Below, piece after piece: positions 51,716-58,619 of a DNA stretch of 64,000 nucleotides. This stretch comes from a virus. The stretch covers positions 152,713 through 216,712 of the IMG/VR virus record IMGVR_UViG_3300030102_006934. The stretch is one strand, 5' to 3'. The position numbers and the translations under genes were made by a program. How positions within the stretch are numbered: position 1 is the stretch's first letter; the number at the start of each line of letters is the position of its first letter. The notes under the pieces were generated by a model, which searched no databases, was not told where the DNA came from, and worked only from the letters and a program-made list of their open reading frames with translations.

Positions 51716-52414
51716 ATGAAAAAAGAAGTGGGTAATAGGGTTATAATTGTTGGTGATAGTCACGCTTTACATGGTTGGGTTGATTTCCAATCTGATACAA
51801 ATAAACACACTTATGATGAAAGTAGTGGGTTAGACTTAAATGAACAGTGGGTGGATAATGTATTTATAAAATCACATTCTTTCGCTGGTACTTTATGTTA
51901 TACTTTTAATAAAGAAGATTTTGATAGGTTTGATATTCGTAAGTTTGCTATATCTGACGGTGATATTTTAATTTTTAGTTTTGGTGAGATAGATTGTAGG
52001 TCTCACATACACAAATATATTAATAATGAAAAATCTTACAAAGAAATTATTACACCTATTGTTACTAATTATTTTTCCACTATAAAAAGAGAAGTAAATA
52101 AATTAAATAAAAATTTAAAGAAGATTTGTGTATATAATATTATACCACCGACAGAAAAAAAATATTTAGATATTGCTGGTCATGTGTCTTGTATTGGTTC
52201 GGATGAAGAGAGGAAAAATTACTACCAATACTTTAATAAATTAATTAAAAATAAATGTTTAGAAAATAATTTTATTTTTATTGATGTTTATAAAGAACAT
52301 TCAAATGTGAAAGGTTATTTGGATAGGAAATATTCTGATGGTGGTGATTTTGGTGATTTTCACCTAAAAAAATCAGAACATATTTTTAATTTTTTAAAAA
52401 ATAATATACTTTAA
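51716..52414 (+). CDS. SGNH-like hydrolase or acyl-modifying protein
   Basis: The 232-residue protein starts with basic residues and then RVIIVGDSHALHGWVDF (GDSH block with the probable nucleophile Ser14), followed by GDILIFSFGEIDCRSHIHKY (Gly/Asp block) and DFGDFHLKKSEHIFNFL near the end (His block). This is the SGNH layout. In glycan loci such enzymes often transfer or remove acetyl groups. It follows the GT32 row by 15 bases. Confidence 0.7.
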   Translation: MKKEVGNRVIIVGDSHALHGWVDFQSDTNKHTYDESSGLDLNEQWVDNVFIKSHSFAGTLCYTFNKEDFDRFDIRKFAISDGDILIFSFGEIDCRSHIHKYINNEKSYKEIITPIVTNYFSTIKREVNKLNKNLKKICVYNIIPPTEKKYLDIAGHVSCIGSDEERKNYYQYFNKLIKNKCLENNFIFIDVYKEHSNVKGYLDRKYSDGGDFGDFHLKKSEHIFNFLKNNIL

Positions 52415-52424
52415 ATAAAAAAAA

Positions 52425-52856
52425 ATGAGAAAAGTAGTTATAGTTAGTGGGTACTTTAACCCAATTCATAAAGGACATTTAGAACTTTTAAGAAAGGCAA
52501 AAGAATTTAGTGATGATTATGTCATAGCCATAGTTAATTCAGACTTACAGAGAGAACTTAAGGGTTCAAAAGAATTCCAAGAAGAGAACGAAAGACTAGA
52601 AATAGTTAGTTCAATAAAATACGTTGGCCACGCTTTAATTTCTATTGATAAAGATAGAACACAAATAGAAACTTTAAAACATATTCACAATGAATATGGT
52701 AAGGTATGGGAACTTTATTTCGCGAATGGTGGGGACCAAGATAATAATTCAATACCAGAAAGCTCAATTTGTGGTGAACTAGGGATAAATCTTTTAGATG
52801 GCCTTGGTGATAAAATACAATCTAGTAGTTGGTTACTAAAAAATAAAAACAAATAA
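52425..52856 (+). CDS. Nucleotidyltransferase, cytidylyltransferase-like
   Basis: The 143-residue protein has the HIGH-type motif GYFNPIHKGHLELLRKA (residues 9-25), IAIVNSDLQRELKG and YFANGGDQDNNSIPE, as in the TagD/RfaE cytidylyl- or adenylyltransferases of sugar-alcohol and heptose pathways. It likely activates a polyol or sugar phosphate for the glycan. The substrate cannot be told. It precedes the cupin gene by one base. Confidence 0.75.
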   Translation: MRKVVIVSGYFNPIHKGHLELLRKAKEFSDDYVIAIVNSDLQRELKGSKEFQEENERLEIVSSIKYVGHALISIDKDRTQIETLKHIHNEYGKVWELYFANGGDQDNNSIPESSICGELGINLLDGLGDKIQSSSWLLKNKNK

Positions 52857-52857
52857 A

Positions 52858-53202
52858 ATGGAACAAAACGAGAGTAGACCTTGGGGTAAGTATGAGATAC
52901 TTCTATCAAGTGATAATTGTAAAGTAAAAAAAATAACAGTAAGTCCAGGTGGTAGACTTAGTTATCAATACCACCATAAAAGAAGTGAAGTTTGGACAAT
53001 AACTTCTGGTGTTGCCACAATAACTTTAGATGATGATGTTCAAGACTACAATTATGGAGAAACGGTTTTAATTCCTCAAGGAACAAAACATAGGGTTGAA
53101 AATAGGGGAGAAGAAGATTTAAACTTCATAGAAGTTCAGTATGGGTCTTACTTTGGTGAGGACGACATAGTTAGAATTGAAGATGATTATGATAGAAAAT
53201 AA
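52858..53202 (+). CDS. Type II mannose-6-phosphate isomerase-like cupin
   Basis: This 114-residue protein matches the cupin part of bifunctional ManC enzymes: RPWGKYEILL, VKKITVSPGGRLSYQYHHKR, SEVWTITSGVATITLDD, VLIPQGTKHRVENRG and FIEVQYGSYFGEDDIVRIED. It has the metal-binding His pair HH near residue 40 and His at about 80. It may interconvert mannose- and fructose-6-phosphate or act on another sugar of the island. It is a stand-alone cupin, with no GDP-mannose pyrophosphorylase domain. Confidence 0.8.
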   Translation: MEQNESRPWGKYEILLSSDNCKVKKITVSPGGRLSYQYHHKRSEVWTITSGVATITLDDDVQDYNYGETVLIPQGTKHRVENRGEEDLNFIEVQYGSYFGEDDIVRIEDDYDRK

Positions 53203-53223
53203 CACACTGTAAATAAAATAAGA

Positions 53224-53586
53224 ATGAAAAAAGAAAGAATTGAAAGATTATTGGTCAAACACCCAAGTGGGTATAAAAAAATAAGAAGAATATTATTTAA
53301 TTTATACAGACCTATTGTACACCCAAAAAAAAATAAAAAATTTTTTATGTTTAAATTACACCCAATAACTTATATTATGGTAATTGCGTTTATAACATCT
53401 TTTATTTTATATTCAGTGGGTAATGAAAATTGGGCCGTACCTTTTATTACTTGTTGGGCTTTTATACCTACTACTTGGATTTATTTTAAAATAACCCCAC
53501 AAACTTGGGATGAGATGGACGATTATGAAAAAGAAATTTTTAGAGGTTTAAATAATAAATCTAGGGATTGGGAACCTATTTTATAG
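53224..53586 (+). CDS. Small membrane protein
   Basis: This 120-residue protein has a basic start, then two membrane segments, ITYIMVIAFITSFILYSVG (about 48-67) and AVPFITCWAFIPTTWIYF (about 71-88), and an acidic end with TWDEMDDYEKEIF. No family is recognised. It follows the cupin gene and may be part of the same late unit. Confidence 0.6.
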   Translation: MKKERIERLLVKHPSGYKKIRRILFNLYRPIVHPKKNKKFFMFKLHPITYIMVIAFITSFILYSVGNENWAVPFITCWAFIPTTWIYFKITPQTWDEMDDYEKEIFRGLNNKSRDWEPIL

Positions 53587-53623
53587 GTTTATTAATCACA
53601 TTAATATTTATAATAAAAAGGTT

Positions 53624-54007
53624 ATGATATACATTGGATTTATATTGTTTTTAATTTCTGGGATTTGTGAAGCGGTTATGGATAAAATACAGTTCCATTA
53701 CGATAGTTCTATATTTAAAAGAAAAAAGAATCAGCTATTTTGGGACCCTAGGGAGTCTTGGAGAAATAAGTATAAAAATGGTGACCCTTTAGCTGGTGAA
53801 AAATTTTTTTTATCTAAGAGCCTTCTTGTTGGGTTTACCGATGCTTGGCATCTATTTAAACTATTAAGAACTTTTTGTATGTTCTCTGGTATATTTTTTT
53901 TATTTATACCTTGTAACACTAAAATGACTTGTTTAATGTTTGTTATCATAGCTAGGGTTGTGTTTGGTTTATCTTTCACATTCTTCTTTAATAAGTTCGA
54001 TAATTAA
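53624..54007 (+). CDS. Small multi-pass membrane protein
   Basis: This 127-residue protein has hydrophobic segments at the start (IYIGFILFLISGICEAVM), near 75-100 (FCMFSGIFFLFIPCN) and at the end (CLMFVIIARVVFGLSFTFFF). A Trp/Arg-rich loop (LFWDPRESWRNKY) lies between. It has no known family. Its neighbour at 53224 is also membrane-bound, so the two may act together. Confidence 0.6.
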   Translation: MIYIGFILFLISGICEAVMDKIQFHYDSSIFKRKKNQLFWDPRESWRNKYKNGDPLAGEKFFLSKSLLVGFTDAWHLFKLLRTFCMFSGIFFLFIPCNTKMTCLMFVIIARVVFGLSFTFFFNKFDN

Positions 54008-54017
54008 TATTTGAAAC

Positions 54018-54026
54018 ATATTTATA
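54018..54026 (+). promoter_or_regulatory. Late-promoter-like element ATATTTATA
   Basis: Plus-strand copy 12 bases before the ATG at 54039, inside the 31-base gap after the membrane-protein gene. Confidence 0.6.
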
Positions 54027-54038
54027 TAAAAACAATAA

Positions 54039-54434
54039 ATGGCACAAAACTTCTTTATTAGAAAAAACTCACAACTACCAGTACTACAAATGAAAATCAT
54101 TAACGATGGTAGAAACGACTATAAGAAAATATTCGAGGAACTAGAGAATGCGGCTATAACATTTTCAATGTTAAACATAGAAACAGGTAGGTATAAGGTT
54201 TTTAATCAACCCGCTCTAATAATACCAGTTGAAAATGATAATTGTTTAACAATACAACAAGAATATTATTTAGGGTACCAATTTAAAAAAAGAGAGGTAA
54301 ATACGGCTGGTGTATATAAAGGTGAATTTAAAATAGATACTTTCAGTGATGGTTGTTCATTGATATTGCCAATATACGAGGAACTATTTATAAACGTAAT
54401 AGATAGTTTTGTTAATTCTAAGATAGTTTGTTAA
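54039..54434 (+). CDS. Hypothetical structural-type protein
   Basis: This 131-residue beta-rich protein (NFFIRKNSQLPVLQMKIIND; ITFSMLNIETGRYKVFNQPA; YYLGYQFKKREVNTAGVYKG) resembles small virion proteins of large marine phages that I cannot name. It has its own late-promoter-like element and ends directly against the convergent helicase gene. A tail or fibre part is possible. Confidence 0.6.
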   Translation: MAQNFFIRKNSQLPVLQMKIINDGRNDYKKIFEELENAAITFSMLNIETGRYKVFNQPALIIPVENDNCLTIQQEYYLGYQFKKREVNTAGVYKGEFKIDTFSDGCSLILPIYEELFINVIDSFVNSKIVC

Positions 54435-56258
54435 TTAAAAATAACCACTAAGTAATTCACCAAACAAATCATTTTCTATATCCATAGATACGTGTTCATC
54501 ACCTATTACAGTGTCTATTATTTTTCTTTTCTTTTCTAGTATTTTAAACATCATCTCATCAATAGTACCTACGGCTATAGGGTAATACACATTGGTTGTT
54601 GACGTACTACCTATCCTATGAGCTCTATCTTCCGCTTGTGAGTGGTTTGAGGGTACAAAATCTAAATCATTCATAATAACTGTTTCAGCTTTGGTTAGGG
54701 TTATGGCTGTACCAGCTGAAATAAGATTACCAACAAAAACTTTAACATTATCGTCTTCTTGAAATCTATCTATCGAATTTTGTTTACTGTTTGCATTCAT
54801 TTTACCGTTATGACCAACCGCTAACCCACCAAAATGGTTCATTAAATAATCAAAGGAGTGGGTAAAGTTAGTGAATATAATAACTTTTTGACCATTTTCT
54901 ACCGCTTGTTCAGCTAATTCAATGGTTAATTTAGTTTTTTCTAGAGAGAGGTACTTTCTTAAAACTATTAACTCTACCATATGTCTACCCGAACCTAATT
55001 TTTTACCCTCTGATTTGGCCCAAGCCAAGTACTCATCAAAAACTTTATGATACTGATTCATATCCTCTATTTCTACGTAGTATGGTGCCACTATTTTAGG
55101 TGGTAAATCTAAATGGTCTTCTTTTTTTCTTCTAAGTATTAAGTTTTTAGTTCTATCATGTAGTTCTTCTAAGTTAGAAGCCCCATCAGTTATCCATATA
55201 TCTTTATATGCACCAGACTTCAACCTCTTTTTAAATTTTTTACCATCACAATATCTAAACGCGAATTGTTTCCAACTAGCTGTAACTGGTGAATCACATA
55301 TATTTAATAGGTTAAAGAAGTCCATGGGTCTATTTGCTATGGGGGTACCCGTTAGTAACCAACGTTTTTTAATTTTCTCCGTTACTTGATTCATTATTTT
55401 AGTTCTATTAGCTTTTGGGTTTTTCACCATGTGTGCTTCATCCATTATAACTAAATCGAAACCTTCTTCTACTAGTTCTCTACGTATTTCATGTTCTTTA
55501 TATTTTTTTCTACCATCTGTGATGGTGTGAAAATTTTTTAGAATATCATAATTTATGATAGTATACTTTTTAGGGTTCCAATGTCCAGACTTGATAATTG
55601 ATATCTCATCCTCTGGTATATAAGCATTGATTTCACGAAACCAATTTATTTTAGCATTAGCTGGACAAACGATTAATATTTTCTCCGATTTAGATTCTAT
55701 AGAAGCTATAGTAGACATTAATGTCTTACCCAAACCCATATCATCCCCTAAAATACGATTATTCTTACTTAACAAAAACTTAATACCAGATTCTTGGTGT
55801 GGGAAAACACGCCAACCTCTTTTATCTAACTTTTGGTATTTATCGAAATCTACCTCAACCTCTACCTCAACATCTAGTAAATTTTCATAAACTTGTGTTT
55901 TAGATAAATAAAAGGTTGGTGAATACTTTTGATTTTTAAATAATTTTCCTTTGACGTGATAACTTTTTTCAGTTTCACCTAAAACCCATTCTACCAAAAC
56001 TTTTTGTGGTATGTGACTTAGTTCGAACTTAGTTTGTAATTGTTTACCCTGAAATTCGTTTATATCTACGACTTTGTTTATTTCTACTGGGTCTCTATCG
56101 AAATTTAATTCTATATATTCTGCTGTACTGGGTGATATTGGAAAGTCTCCTTCTTTTTCTATTCTATCTCTTAGAGATAATAAATATTCATTAATGCCAC
56201 TATAACTCTTAAGTTTAACCAGAGCTTTTCTGTTTTTCAACTTACTAATATCTAACAT
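54435..56258 (-). CDS. SNF2-family helicase
   Basis: This 607-residue protein has the SF2/SNF2 motifs: GDDMGLGKT (171-179), IVCPANAKINWFREI, DEAH at 273-276, LTGTPIANRPMDFFNLL, and the C-terminal lobe with VIIFTNFTHSFDYL, NLISAGTAITLTKAETVI and QAEDRAHRIGSTS. It is close in type to SMARCAL1-like annealing helicases and to T4 UvsW in role, so it may remodel forks or recombination intermediates. It is alone on the minus strand between two plus-strand units. Confidence 0.88.
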   Translation of the reverse strand: MLDISKLKNRKALVKLKSYSGINEYLLSLRDRIEKEGDFPISPSTAEYIELNFDRDPVEINKVVDINEFQGKQLQTKFELSHIPQKVLVEWVLGETEKSYHVKGKLFKNQKYSPTFYLSKTQVYENLLDVEVEVEVDFDKYQKLDKRGWRVFPHQESGIKFLLSKNNRILGDDMGLGKTLMSTIASIESKSEKILIVCPANAKINWFREINAYIPEDEISIIKSGHWNPKKYTIINYDILKNFHTITDGRKKYKEHEIRRELVEEGFDLVIMDEAHMVKNPKANRTKIMNQVTEKIKKRWLLTGTPIANRPMDFFNLLNICDSPVTASWKQFAFRYCDGKKFKKRLKSGAYKDIWITDGASNLEELHDRTKNLILRRKKEDHLDLPPKIVAPYYVEIEDMNQYHKVFDEYLAWAKSEGKKLGSGRHMVELIVLRKYLSLEKTKLTIELAEQAVENGQKVIIFTNFTHSFDYLMNHFGGLAVGHNGKMNANSKQNSIDRFQEDDNVKVFVGNLISAGTAITLTKAETVIMNDLDFVPSNHSQAEDRAHRIGSTSTTNVYYPIAVGTIDEMMFKILEKKRKIIDTVIGDEHVSMDIENDLFGELLSGYF

Positions 56259-56313
56259 AACTTATTAAATATACAAACATTTTTAATAAAATAAATGAAA
56301 TGGTATTTAATAG

Positions 56314-56322
56314 ATATTTATA
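56314..56322 (+). promoter_or_regulatory. Late-promoter-like element ATATTTATA
   Basis: Plus-strand copy 13 bases before the ATG at 56336. Its position shows that the longer frame from 56300, which would read through the element, is not the real start. Confidence 0.6.
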
Positions 56323-56335
56323 TAAAAAAACATTT

Positions 56336-56854
56336 ATGAGTAAAAAGAAATTCCCTATTTCAAGATTACATAGATTCTATGACTACACTGATTTTAATCT
56401 AGAGGATGAGATGGCTCGTGAATTCGTTGAGGGTGATTTAAATTTTACTGTGGTCTTATTTAGAGTTGATAGGATTAAAAGTCAAACAGATGATGTTTAT
56501 GGTGAATCTAGTACTCAAGAAATAAGGTTTAAACCACCTATTGAAATAAAAGTTAGACCACTATTAGAAAAATCAGAGTCAAAAGCCTATTCTGAAGGTT
56601 TTGGTAGAATAGAAGAGTATGGTAATTTTACTTTTACTGTGTTCGTTACCCATTTAGAAGAACTCAATGTGGATATAACCTATGGTGACTATATAGGTTA
56701 CTCAGATAGAGAAGATAATATTAAGTATTTTACTGTTGTAGATGATGGTAAAATATTTTCAGATAACCAACATACTAGACTTGGGTATAAAGGTTATTAT
56801 AGAACTGTTGTTTGTACTACAGCTGATGAAAATGAATTTAATCCAAACTACTAA
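56336..56854 (+). CDS. Neck/tail-connector structural protein, possibly gp14-like
   Basis: I start at MSKKKFPISRLHRFYDYTDF; the frame extends 12 codons upstream through the promoter-like element. The 172-residue protein is beta-rich with charged loops (FTVVLFRVDRIKSQTDDVYG; ITYGDYIGYSDREDN). It lies just before the tail-terminator-like gene and one kilobase before the tail sheath, where T4-like phages keep neck and tail-completion genes. The overlap ATG-TAATG with the next gene supports one unit. Confidence 0.5.
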   Translation: MSKKKFPISRLHRFYDYTDFNLEDEMAREFVEGDLNFTVVLFRVDRIKSQTDDVYGESSTQEIRFKPPIEIKVRPLLEKSESKAYSEGFGRIEEYGNFTFTVFVTHLEELNVDITYGDYIGYSDREDNIKYFTVVDDGKIFSDNQHTRLGYKGYYRTVVCTTADENEFNPNY

Positions 56855-57894
56855 TGTCTTTACCTAAAAAAATAAAAAAAGATATAGATATAAAGGTTAC
56901 AGACCCATATGATGGTCCTCAAAATTGGTCTGAACAGTTTTTAGAACAAAACAAACAGTTTTTACCTAGGGAAGTTGCTATTGATGATCTGGATAAAGGT
57001 TTTGTTGATTTTGTAAATAATGATTTAGAAATAACAATAGAGGGTAAGAAAATACCAATACACTTTTTGACATTACAAAGATGGAATGAGTTCGCTAAAA
57101 CTTGGAGAACCAGTGATAAGTATAAAAACATAAAAATACCATTCATGTCCATTGTTAGAAGACCTAACCCAGAACAAGGTACTAATCCAGCCGATTTCAA
57201 GATACCTGTCAGAAAAGAGTTCCCTTATATGCAAATACCTATTTGGGATGGTAACCGAAAGGGAGCTGACATATACGGGATACCCAACCCAGTTGGTGTG
57301 GATATGTATTACACTGTTAGGTTTTTTACTTTTAGAATGAGAGAGTTAAATAAATTAACTAAAAAAATATTACAAACCTTTGCTTCGGCTCAAGCTTATG
57401 TTAATATTAAAGGACACTATTTCCCAATAATGTTGGAGAGTATAGGTGATGAAAGTCAGGTTGATGATATAAACGGTAAGAGATATTATGTTCAAAGTTA
57501 CGAAATGAAGTTAATGGGTTATTTGGTTGATACTGAAGAGTTCGAGGTTAAACCAGCTATTAGTAGAGTGTTTTTAACTACAGAGTTAGATTCTAAAAAA
57601 CCTAAAAATATAACTAAGTTTATTAAAGATGATACATCTGATAACCAAAGTTTAAAATGTGTGATACAATTTTTACCTGGAGCAGGTACTAGTATAAAAT
57701 TTAATGTTGATAATAAAACTGATTTTACAACTATAGATACTAATAATATAACTACTTACACTATTTATAAAAACGGTTCGGTAGTTAACGTACCTTTTAG
57801 TGTAGAACCTAGTGACGTTATTGAGATAACTGTGGTAAAGGTAGATTCCAATAAAACGGCTGAAATAATAATAAATGGTTTAATAACGGTATAA
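56854..57894 (+). CDS. Tail-completion/terminator-like protein
   Basis: The 346-residue protein has LNKLTKKILQTFASAQAYVNIKG (about 167-189), YYVQSYEMKLMGYLVDTEEF and an N-terminal PKKIKKDIDIKVTDPYDG, resembling proteins that cap the tail tube in large myophages (T4 gp15 role). A separate beta domain (about 255-346) follows. It sits two genes upstream of the sheath. The assignment is by position and weak pattern. Confidence 0.45.
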   Translation: MSLPKKIKKDIDIKVTDPYDGPQNWSEQFLEQNKQFLPREVAIDDLDKGFVDFVNNDLEITIEGKKIPIHFLTLQRWNEFAKTWRTSDKYKNIKIPFMSIVRRPNPEQGTNPADFKIPVRKEFPYMQIPIWDGNRKGADIYGIPNPVGVDMYYTVRFFTFRMRELNKLTKKILQTFASAQAYVNIKGHYFPIMLESIGDESQVDDINGKRYYVQSYEMKLMGYLVDTEEFEVKPAISRVFLTTELDSKKPKNITKFIKDDTSDNQSLKCVIQFLPGAGTSIKFNVDNKTDFTTIDTNNITTYTIYKNGSVVNVPFSVEPSDVIEITVVKVDSNKTAEIIINGLITV

Positions 57895-58313
57895 TGAATA
57901 AGAATTGTGGTCCTGATATTATAAAATATTTTATTGTAGAAAGTGGTTCTACAAATTCTAACTTTACTACTGTAAGTTACACATCAACCAATATATTAAA
58001 CAATGATTTGGTAACCGTTCTACCAACCCCAAACCCAAATGAATATTACCAAATCTTAGGAGTTTTTAAATATGTATATGGTACTACACCCTATATTGTT
58101 GGTGGTATGGATTTTTTAAGGTTAAATAATGTTGCTGGTGGTACGATGGTTACCGCTCCAATACCAACGGGTAGTAGTAATGAGGTAATAACAGGTTTTA
58201 ATGCTGTAACAGAATTAGGTCAACCTTTAACTATGGATTTAAGGATTGGTGTAATTACTGGTGGAGATGGTTTTGTAAATGTTGATGTGACTTATGAATT
58301 GTTAACTTTTTAA
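57894..58313 (+). CDS. Hypothetical beta-rich structural protein
   Basis: This 139-residue protein is rich in Thr, Asn, Val and Gly (VSYTSTNILNNDLVTVLPTP; NVAGGTMVTAPIPTGSSNEV), as in small virion decoration or fibre proteins. It overlaps the tail-completion gene by one base and ends near the convergent RHH gene. No family is recognised. Confidence 0.6.
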   Translation: MNKNCGPDIIKYFIVESGSTNSNFTTVSYTSTNILNNDLVTVLPTPNPNEYYQILGVFKYVYGTTPYIVGGMDFLRLNNVAGGTMVTAPIPTGSSNEVITGFNAVTELGQPLTMDLRIGVITGGDGFVNVDVTYELLTF

Positions 58314-58318
58314 AATAT

Positions 58319-58480
58319 TTATTGTAATATTTCATCACCGTATATATCTATTTTAGTTTTACATTTATCTTTTATTAACTTTTCGACAAAAGCGAACATT
58401 TTTAAACCATTTTTGTCACAATAGTCTTTTAATATTTTATGTGTTTGAGGTGTAATTTTCAAGTTTTTATCTCTTTTCAT
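58319..58480 (-). CDS. Small RHH-like DNA-binding protein
   Basis: A 53-residue ORF from ATG at 58480 to TAA at 58321-58319 reads MKRDKNLKITPQTHKILKDY and CDKNGLKMFAFVEKLIKDKC. A basic first strand followed by two helices is the ribbon-helix-helix pattern of CopG/Arc-type repressors. Its upstream region holds two inverted repeats (58494-58530 and 58527-58554), so it probably represses itself and perhaps the tail-sheath promoter. The gene is too short for standard ORF cut-offs. Confidence 0.65.
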   Translation of the reverse strand: MKRDKNLKITPQTHKILKDYCDKNGLKMFAFVEKLIKDKCKTKIDIYGDEILQ

Positions 58481-58493
58481 ATGGCTTTTCTCT

Positions 58494-58530
58494 ATAAGTA
58501 TGATAAAAGTATCTTTTTTTTCATACTTAT
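58494..58530. promoter_or_regulatory. Inverted repeat with 10-base arms upstream of RHH gene
   Basis: ATAAGTATGA (58494-58503) and TCATACTTAT (58521-58530) are exact reverse complements separated by 17 bases. It lies 14 bases upstream of the RHH start and adjoins a second palindrome. Confidence 0.55.
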
Positions 58531-58554
58531 TTTATGGTATATACCATAAAATAA
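58527..58554. promoter_or_regulatory. 28-base perfect palindrome, likely operator
   Basis: Positions 58527-58540 are exactly mirrored as reverse complement by 58541-58554, centred on GGTATATACC. A perfect 28-base palindrome between the RHH gene and the tail sheath gene is a good candidate operator for the RHH protein, which binds as dimers or tetramers. Confidence 0.6.
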
Positions 58555-58574
58555 ATTTTTTGAGTTTTTATCTA

Positions 58575-58583
58575 ATATTTATT
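58575..58583 (+). promoter_or_regulatory. Late-promoter-like element of the tail sheath gene
   Basis: ATATTTATT 36 bases before the sheath ATG; the surrounding CTAATA...TATTAG adds partial symmetry. It is close to the operator palindrome. Confidence 0.55.
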
Positions 58584-58619
58584 ATTAGAAAATAACATAA
58601 AAAGAAAAAACATTTTTCA

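Noticed and set aside
56300-56335. Upstream start for the neck-like protein
   Set aside because: The extension would translate the late-promoter-like element; MSKKKF at 56336 has the expected spacing.
58315-58323. Another ATATTTATT copy in plus orientation
   Set aside because: It overlaps the end of the minus-strand RHH gene and has no plus-strand gene close downstream; probably chance in A/T-rich sequence.
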